NCBI GenBank assembly: GCA_030734395.1
Contig: JAUZTG010000042.1
Span: forward strand, 310,001-374,000
DNA length: 64,000 bases
Source: Sarocladium kiliense
Lineage: Eukaryota; Ascomycota; Sordariomycetes; Hypocreales; Sarocladiaceae
Direction: 5' to 3'
Part shown: in pieces, positions 56,301 through 64,000 of the stretch
Layout of the letters: each line of letters opens with the position of its first letter
Position numbering within the stretch: the first letter of the stretch is position 1
Notes under the pieces: model-generated
Databases searched by the model: none
Told to the model about the DNA's origin: nothing
What the model saw: the letters and a program-made list of their open reading frames with translations, nothing else
Translations under genes and position numbers: made by a program

Positions 56301-59012
56301 ATCCGGCAGGCACAAGCACCTGTAGATCCCAGCTCCGGTCTCATCCCTTCTTCACCGCTTATGCATTCACAATCAACCCAACGTACGGACACGGCCTCGC
56401 TTCACCTGTCAGAATAGAGGTTTTCGACGCAGGTACACACGGGTATCAAATGCAACCGCGGAAGGACTAACGTCTAGCCTCACCTAACACGCGTTTTGCC
56501 ATGCATCTTGTTCATCGCGCGTTGTTTATTTTGATGATCTGCTTTCTTTTCTGCAGTCCGAATTCCTGGAGAACCATGTGTTTATCCTCTTTGCAGGATT
56601 TCTTTACTTTTTCTGGCTCTATTATCGCCTTCAAGGCGGTCAACACCTTTCTTTGCAAGGGCCCGTCCGGGTTCGTAAGAGCGGTGTAAGAGGCACAGGA
56701 GCGCGTGAAGCAGCCAGCCAAAACACGAAAGGAAAGAAATATAAAAATGGATCGGACTGAATCGGATAGTTTTGCAAGCCTAGAGAGGGAGGGAAAGACT
56801 GGTTTCAGCCATCTACTGTTTCGGCAAAACTGCCGCGGTCTAGTGATGATGTCTTGACTGCCGGTTTTCAGGGATCATCCCAGCTCGCGAGGCTGAACCA
56901 TGAGATTCGATAGCTTGGTTTTGAAGAATATGCTAGACTCGAACTAGCCTTTCCAGAGTAGACAAGAGAATCTGGATAGAAGAAGGCTGGGAAAAGCTGC
57001 GCATAGTGAAAACTTGGAAGGTTGGGTTCCGCGTAACGATCGCTAAGGACGAGGTAGATCGGCGTCTGAAGGGCGAATACAGAGTGGAGCGACGTTCTCT
57101 AGTATGTAGGAATTTGTTCTCATAGTCTTTTTCAACAGGCGATAATATACTGGAGATCGAGCACAGGCATGGACCTTGTTAGGCAGGCGCTTGGACTCCG
57201 CTCGCTCGTCCAAGACTATGTGAGGACGGATCTGGACACCGCTCATGCTCTCGAATGAGCGACTTCTCGCCCAACCGTCGCCCAATGCCAGGAATAGATG
57301 AGTCACAGATCTATCGCGGAGATTCGCGGGATTTCACTCAACCCAAAGACAGCCCTTATGCCCGGAACTCTACCATTCGTATCCAGTCTGATTGAGGTCG
57401 CCTACCCTATTACATATCGCCTCAAAGCGGGAGGTTCACTGTCCTCCCCTTTTGTCCACCCATGTAATAAGAAATCGTGTGCAATGTGCTCGAAGAGCTC
57501 GAGTTCACAGATCGTAGACCCTGTGTTTCCTCGGAATACAATCGTCGATTATTCCTGTACCCGTGCTACACACATCTTGTGATCCCCGATGGGGTTTGAC
57601 AGCAAGAGTTTAATGCCGGAAGGCAGCGCAGGTTATAGCCGATACCCGATAGAGGTCAGCGTCTCCTGATGGCCGTGTAGTCGAGACTTGTTAAGGAATT
57701 GGCTCGTTGTCAAGGATCCCCCAATGACCCCAAGATGAAAGTCTAGTCTCTGGACCCTGAGGCGGTGGATCAGTATTGGCAGGAAATCACGAAGATGGCA
57801 GAAACATGGTCTACTCAGTCAAGGTCACCTATGTTTGCAATCTTTCCATCATTATTGACAAGCACGACTCGAGAGTCCATCAATATCATTACCAGCCAGC
57901 GATCGTTCAGTCGTGTTGACTCCTTTCATCTACTGAAGTATATCTGGGAGAAGAGGTTCCAGCGAGATCAACGACAAGCAGAAGTCGTCAGGGCATTCTG
58001 AACCGTTATCTAGCAGCGACTCCAGCTTCTTTGACTGCACATGTAGATACCTTCACCAAATCGGGCTGGTCTATTCTCACTCTGACGATGCCCATCAGCC
58101 AATGCTCTGGTCACAAGAGGCGAGTAAAGCAAACGAGCAAACTCAACCCCCAAGAATCACCCCTACACGCATATAACCAGCTTGTCGACGATCTCGCTTT
58201 GATGAAAACGTTCACGAATCGCAGTGACTGCCTGCTGCGTCTCTCGCTTAGCGAGGCCCGAGCCATCGCCAATCTCTCGGGCCGACTCAGGACATGCCTC
58301 CGAACAGAACAATGACTACCCCATCAACGAATCTCACATCTCCTCGCTTGCCAGAATGACTTCACTCGCTCCTTCATCTCGGCACTTCCTCAGCCCTGAG
58401 CTTGCTTCTCCAAGAGCATGACCAGCCCGAGAGATGGCAGGCAAACATCGCGGATCTAAGCGAGGAACCATCGCTTTCGCCACCTCTTCCGGGAAAGTTC
58501 CTACGCTAGCACAGCGTAATTCGTCTTCTCGTTTCCGGAATTCTCCAAACAATCTTGAAGTTCGACAGGTTCGTGTGCGTACTGAAGCCTGATTCCCTCT
58601 CGCGTCCAGGAACAGCGCTAGATCACCACCTGTCCGCAAGAACCTTCGTCGCTCATGCTGAACCTCGGACACCAGCCATCAATGAACTCCCTTTGCATCA
58701 CTTGTCTCAGGCTTTGTACTGATTGAGGAGAACCCAAGGACCTGGGAAGACAGACCCGGATACTCGCTACTATCTATCTGGGGGAGAAGAAAGGTTGCAC
58801 GACAGGACGACATCTCGGCAGATTGGTTGAGAACCTCCCGTTCAAACTTGGGCCTCGAGTCCGAGCTGATCCTCGAATCGAAGGAGAGCCTGAGGCATAT
58901 ATAACGCCTATAGGAGAAGGACAAACTGTCTGTGGACAGTCAACCTCACCCTCAACGCCTATCATCCCATGTCGAGTCTCAATAGCCAGCACACACGACT
59001 CAGAAAGCCGTC
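53331..59012. other. 5.7-kb stretch with no recognisable gene
   Basis: Open frames are short (under about 120 codons), overlap on both strands and show no domain, no conserved motif and no consistent splice structure. Base composition is not obviously AT-rich, so there is no strong sign of RIP-degraded transposons. I looked for tRNA A/B boxes and found no complete pair. Small features include (CA)n near 54412-54425. It could hold a large promoter, non-coding transcripts or very diverged genes. Confidence 0.4.
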
Positions 59013-59640
59013 ATGAAGTTCTCTCACTTCCCAACCCTCATACCCGCCTTCACGGCTCAAGTAATTCTCTCATCCGCCCCTAGACGGTCCCGAATACTAA
59101 TCAATACACAGATCGAAATCGACACACCCCTGGCGATCACCCCATCCCTCCTCAACATACCCTTCCTTCCCTACAGCGGATCCATTACCTCCGCCCCAGA
59201 CTATCCCCACCGGATACACGCTCGTTTTATTCACGGAAGCGATTACCTCCGTCTTGACCCCGATGAGCAACATGTCCGTCTGGATGTCCGTGCCACGGCG
59301 CAGGACACGGACACAGGCGCTCTTCTTCTGCTGCAATATAATGGCGTTGTGGATATCACAGGTGACGAGGGTCTGGTGATCAGAGGGGATGACAATGCGC
59401 ATACGACGGGGTTCGGCAATGCTTGTAAGTGAATTTCGATCAGATATATGGGTACTGGGAGCGCTGACGTGCATGGCCATAGTCGTACAGGTGAGGTTCG
59501 AGACAGATGACGAATGCCTCGAGCCAATTGAGGACAAGCTATACGTCGGATCTGGGCGTTTCATCGTCGAAGAAGGTCAACCCATCATCGTAGAATACAA
59601 AATCAGTGAGGTCGCCGCAGCCTATGAGGACAGAGACTGA
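59013..59640 (+). CDS. DUF3237 (UPF0311) family protein
   Basis: A small beta-barrel-type protein of unknown function. Exons 59013-59060, 59112-59424 and 59483-59640 encode 172 aa. Features seen: HFPTLIPAFTAQIEID at the N terminus, FIHGSDYLRLDPDEQHVRLD and VRATAQDTDTGALLLLQYNG in the middle, and LYVGSGRFIVEEG near the end, typical of the DUF3237 layout. The first intron (59061-59111) is 51 nt with no in-frame stop, so it may be retained. Its branch ACTAATC and CACAG acceptor support splicing. Confidence 0.8.
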
Positions 59641-59998
59641 CCCGCCGAAAATGAAAGAGAAGGAATGATGTCGGGCCATGACAATGGGAACCCAAGAGTC
59701 TAAAACACAAAGGTAGAGGACGGATAGATGGTGTTATATGTGCTCTATCATCATCGAAAATTTGATCCTACGGTTTGATGGGGGGCCAATGCGTTTCTCG
59801 AATCCATAAAACTCCTTCCCAATGACTTCGTGATCTGGCTCAAGTCTCTGTCATGCATCACACTGCCTTCTCGCTCTTCTTCAACTCGACTTTCGTCGCA
59901 AGACGATGCAAGCGAGCCTGCCCGCCGGCTGTCGTTTGGGACCACCCATTTCTTTCCAAGTTTCCCACCCCTCACTCTGTGATGATCCAGTGGTATCC
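59641..59998. other. Convergent 3' flanks of the DUF3237 gene and MOB2
   Basis: 358 bp between two convergent stop codons; no gene seen. Confidence 0.5.
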
Positions 59999-61723
59999 TT
60001 ACCGCTGCTCCGGAGCGGCAAGTTGCATGAGACGCTCACCAGCACGGAGGTTGGCATACTCATACGCCTTAGACTCCGGCGGGAAGGTACCATTTGCAGC
60101 CCACAGATCGATCAGCGGCTGCATGGGCTCCAGCTCCGCAGGAGTCAACATATCCAGCGCTGTCGCCGTAAGGACGAAGTGAGAAAAGCAACTGTTGAGC
60201 TGCTTCTCGAGGTTCAGGTGGTAAAATGGATCAGTGAAGTGCGCCCAGTACAAGTGGGCGTAGACACGGAACATCTGACGGAAGATGATCTGGCAGACCT
60301 CAAGGAACTTATCGGGAAAACCGGAGCGCTTGCCGAGCCAGTCGGGCTCGGAGTTGGCACCGGCGAGCTGGGAGAGAGGCGTGGATGTGATAGCTGCGTT
60401 TTGGGCGTAGGAGACGCCGCTAGGGTCGGTAGGGAAGATGTTGACGTCGTCGATCTTGCCGGAGATCCAGCGCTGCATGAGAGTCATGTACTCATAAGCT
60501 GGAAGCTCGACGGGCTCGCGGTTGCGGTTGAGCCAGGTGAAGGAGTGGTTCCTGCTTGATGTCAGCCAATCCATAGGTGGCTCACAGATGCTGCGCTGAA
60601 GAATGGAAGACAACATACGCTCCGGCTGATGTCCGAGGGCATGTGGTGGCATTGCAAATGGAAAGCCCGTCTTCCTCCTTCTCGTGAACAACGCGGACGA
60701 AGTTCCACAGGTTTCGATAATGCTCGACGACTAGACATCAATCAGTTCCACGGTCCGCGTCTAGCTGAGTTAGACGCTCTCACCCTGATGAGCTATCCAC
60801 TCGCCCGGCTCAACTGTCTTCGGCCGCGCACTGAGCGTCATGAAGTTACCCTTGACGATGTGCTTGCCATAGTTGGGGTTCAGCCATAGTGGGAGTGGGC
60901 GAGGGAGGTGGTAAGAGTTGATGATGTCCTCGCCACTAGACATTCCGCCGTTCGACTCATCCATGCCGATGGTCTGGGCGAGGGACGGAGAGTTCGGTAG
61001 AGGAGGAACTCTGGGGGCAGACTGAGATCCGCCAGAGGGGTTGCTTTGGTGGGAGATTTCGGGAGAGGCTGAGGATGGTTGTTGACCAGCACTGGAAGCG
61101 GTTGGACTCCGTTGCGGTTGGCCAGAAGCAGGCTGTTGGCCAGGTGGTTTGCCAGCCCCGCCACGGAAGCGGGCGTTGCTATTGTGTGATGATCAGCAGG
61201 GGTTCATCAAATGACGGTGAGTGGCCGCGCAGTCGGTGGTGACAGGGCAAAGAGAATTTGTGTCAAGAAGCTCAGGTTTGTGATGCAATGGGGTAAGTCC
61301 TAGGTCTGAGCGCGGATGGAAGGAAGGGTCCAGCCTCGTACGAGATGTGACGGAACCCGATACCAGGGAGGTTGGGTTACAACTCTAGCCAAGCAGGCAT
61401 ATCGATGCCCAGGTGCCGAGGCTCGGGACCGTCGAGCAATGGCAAAGAGGCCTGTAGTACAGCGAGAGCATACACCGTCTCAGGTAGAGACATGAGGCGC
61501 ACACTGGCATGTATTTCATTTGGGCCAGGGGAACGGTGACGGTGAAGAGACGGCAGCGGAATATCAGCCAGCATCAGGAGCCCCTCAGCACTGGCTAGGC
61601 GGGGCTTTCAGATGTGTTGCAAGACATGGGTCAATGAACAGAGTCTCGACTCTGCCACGGAGAGAGAAACGGAACATCTCAAGAGCAATTGCAGACTTAC
61701 ATGCCGGAGAAGAGGTTGGACAT
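59999..61723 (-). CDS. MOB2: Mob kinase-activator protein, Mob2 type
   Basis: Binds and activates an NDR-family kinase (Cbk1/COT1 type) in polarity and hyphal growth. Exons 61723-61701, 61178-60784, 60730-60619 and 60551-59999 encode 360 aa. The start MSNLFSG joins INARFRGGAGKPP after a 522-bp intron. A Pro/Ser/Gln-rich region comes before the Mob domain: IVKGNFMTLSARPKTVEPGE, WIAHQVVEHYRNLWNFV and ICNATTCPRTSAG with zinc ligands C165 and C170. A later AHLYWAHF provides a histidine pair. The KGNFMTL..EPGEWIAHQVVE wording fits Mob2 of filamentous fungi rather than Mob1. Confidence 0.9.
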
Positions 61724-62520
61724 GGTGTCTGGAAAGGCGGGGGTAGCACCAGGGACGTCGCACTCGATCGAGGGGGCTGCAGTATCAGCCTCGTCACGGG
61801 ACCAGGAGTGTGCTGCCGGCAATTGCAGAGGCCGCGCCGGGCTGCTAGGCGAGCTGACGCTGGATGAAGGCTGGCTGAAGCTGGTGACGATGAAGGGCCC
61901 TATGGAGGTTGAGGAGGAGGATGCGAGAGAGAAGAGAGCAGCCAACCGCGAAACACAGTGAGTGAGGATATGAAGAGAAGCGCAGGAGATGGAGAGACAC
62001 ACACTGTGGAACAAGCTTAGGGACGGGACCCCTCCATTCTGATCCCCTCCAACCACTGGCGGACTTCGCTTCAGGGGTCAAAGTCAACGGATGGACCAGG
62101 CCTGTCATTGTCCGCCACAGCCCGCCACAGCTGCTCCAGGCGCTTCTGCGGACGCTAACTAGCCCCCTAGAACCAAGCATCCAGGGCCCTCCAACCCTTC
62201 AGGTCAGGGACACCTGAAGCACGCTAGCCCGTCTGGGCTTGCCGTTGCAAGTTTGTGCCACCATCGCGCTCGCTCCGTTTTGGCAGCCTCCAGCGCTGAG
62301 CCACAGCTTCGCGCCTCAAACGGCAGTGTGGCTGGTGCGCCTTTCACGCGCCTCGACTCGCCAACTTCGACCTTCTCAAGAAGCTCTGGGCCAAGCATCT
62401 TCATCACGGTTCCGCGCGCCTTTGTCGTCCTTTGCGGCTATTGTGCTTCTTTGTGAACCTTCCTTTTTCTCCCCCCCAAACACATACTCTAGTCGAATCA
62501 GCGGCGACCAAACACCTACC
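61724..62520. promoter_or_regulatory. Divergent promoter region of MOB2 and LEO1
   Basis: 797 bp between divergent start codons. The last 100 bp before LEO1 is C/T-rich with a CCCCCCC run near 62472. No extra gene is seen. Confidence 0.45.
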
Positions 62521-63830
62521 ATGTCCGATTCGGAAGACCCCATTGACCCCATCGACCCCATCGATGAGGATGGCGGCGACGACCTTTTCGGCGATGACGA
62601 TGACAACGATCTCGCACCCTCTTCACCCAAGGCGCGTATTCTTGACGACGATTCTCTGGCATCTGACCCTGAGGGCGATGATGCCCAACCCCGATATGCT
62701 CGCGATGAGCGCGCTCGATCTCAAACCGCTGAAGCTGAACGGCGCATTATGGAGGCGCAAATTCATCGTCACCGGATTCCAAAGCCAAGTGACAAGACCG
62801 TGAGTACCGGGAGTTTGCTCTTTATTAGAAGACTAATGACTAATGATCCGCACAGCTGCGTGTCATGCGCATTCCCAAGTTCCTCAAAGTCCACCCAATG
62901 GCATACGACCCCGACACCTTCCAGCCTTCCGAATTCGATGTCGCCAACGCCCTCAGTGCGAACCCTCAACAAGTCGTGAGGCATCGTAAGGATCCCAGCA
63001 CAGGAGAATTGAAGAGCAATACCAACGTATACCGCTGGAGCGATGGCTCCATTACAATTTCAGTCGGTGGCGAGCACTACGAGGTCTCGCGGAAGGCACT
63101 GGGCCCTGCACCGGACAAGCCATACAACGAGCTCCAGGATGGACATTACTATGCGGCCAGTGTTGAACTTTCGTCTAATTTGATGGTCACCGTGGACCAC
63201 ATCACCGAGCAATACAATGTGCGCCCGAACAAGGAAGTGGGAGACGAAGCCTTAAACCGCTTGGCTGAACGCATGGCCGAAGCGACCAACGCTGGACGAT
63301 CGGATAATATGATTATTCGCACCACGAAAGATCCCGAGATGCAGAAGCGCCAGGCAGAGTTGGCCGAAAAGGAGAGAGAAAAGGCCAGGCGCCGACGAGA
63401 GAATGCGGCCGCCAAGATGGATGGCGGACCAATGGGCCGGTCAGGTGGTCGTGGTGGTCTGTCCATTGGCGATCTAGAAGGCCGGCGTGGTGCGGGATCT
63501 GGCCGCAAGAGGGGAATGCCTGGTTCCGGGAAGCCGAAAAGGCACCGGCCGGAGTATGACTCTGACGACGATCTCCCACAAGGCGTTGGGCGGCATGAGG
63601 AATACGACCGTGATGGTTTCGTCGTCGGCAGCGATGAGGAGGAGTTGGATAGTGGTGCAGAAGATGACGAGGAGGAGATTCTTGACGATGACGAGGATGA
63701 AGCACCAAGACGGAAGAGGCAGAGGACAGTAGAGGCTGACGAGGATGCATCGGGGGATGATGTTGAGCCAGCAGAGACCTCGACACGGGCGCGTAGACGG
63801 AATGTCATCGATGATGAGGATGACGAGTAG
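62521..63830 (+). CDS. LEO1: PAF1 complex subunit Leo1
   Basis: A subunit of the PAF1 elongation complex that travels with RNA polymerase II and supports histone modification. Exons 62521-62799 and 62856-63830 encode 417 aa. The N terminus is very acidic with a small DPI repeat (EDPIDPIDPIDEDGG). The Leo1 core includes LRVMRIPKFLKVHPMAYDPD, SNTNVYRWSDGSITISVGGE and YYAASVELSSNLMVTVDHIT. A basic segment (EKEREKARRRRENAAAK), a Gly/Arg-rich stretch and a final Asp/Glu-rich tail follow. The intron is 56 bp. Confidence 0.95.
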
Positions 63831-64000
63831 AGAATTTCAAGTACAGGTGCGGAAGGGGTTCTTGAGAGTCTGTATGAACACAAAATAGCACCGTTCGGGT
63901 TCTTCTAGAGGAGCGGCGTTTAATGGATGGATCTGTCAATTACGCAGGCGAGAAACCGCATGAACTCAACGGCTATAGCTGGACATCATCATATAGCTAA

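Noticed and set aside
58334..58672. 112-codon charged minus-strand frame
   Set aside because: It starts at GTG rather than ATG, has no recognisable domain and no supporting splice sites.
1..64000. Biosynthetic gene cluster, transposon, CRISPR array or organelle DNA
   Set aside because: No backbone synthase, transposase, integrase, terminal repeats, spaced repeats or mitochondrial-type genes were seen.

Overview
This window looks like a stretch of nuclear chromosome from a filamentous ascomycete (Pezizomycotina; Dothideomycetes is my guess, not shown by the sequence). The reasons are: many short introns of about 46 to 100 bp with GTRNGT-like donors and CTAAC/CTGAC branch sites; conserved single-copy eukaryotic genes with fungal domain layouts; genes for fungus-specific proteins (Pil1/Lsp1, Vtc4, Rmt2, a fungal SRPK-like kinase); and intergenic gaps of 0.2 to 2 kb. 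I see no phage, plasmid, insertion sequence, CRISPR array, rRNA or convincing tRNA.

Layout, left to right. 1-15 kb: edge of a partial gene, then MDE1 (methionine salvage), SEC20 and mL53 (divergent pair), inorganic pyrophosphatase, a degenerate-looking SRPK-type kinase, Pil1/Lsp1, a small His/Tyr-rich protein, and OST1. 15-31 kb: hexokinase, RMT2, VTC4, a cystathionine gamma-synthase-like PLP enzyme, MCM4 and zeta-COP (divergent), and SUA5. 31-45 kb: COG4, PMR1, RAD21/SCC1 cohesin, tubulin cofactor A, and THO subunit 7. 45-53 kb: a five-finger CCCH protein, a Sel1-repeat protein, and a bZIP factor with a possible membrane anchor. 53-59 kb: a long stretch with no recognisable gene. 59-64 kb: a DUF3237 protein, MOB2 and LEO1.

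Most genes are unrelated housekeeping genes, so there is no operon or biosynthetic cluster. Five of them serve the ER/Golgi system: SEC20, OST1, RET3, COG4 and PMR1. Gene models were built by hand by matching reading phase across splice sites; nearly every multi-exon model closes to a whole number of codons and restores family-typical sequence.

The most interesting observations are: a kinase whose DFG motif reads NFG and which also carries a roughly 80-nt segment in the wrong reading frame; targeting-like N-terminal extensions on pyrophosphatase and SUA5 (the latter without any ATG); a C-terminal RDEL on Sec20; a consensus separase site in the cohesin subunit; three regularly spaced MluI cell-cycle boxes upstream of MCM4; and a cryptic final intron that gives RMT2 its family-like C terminus.
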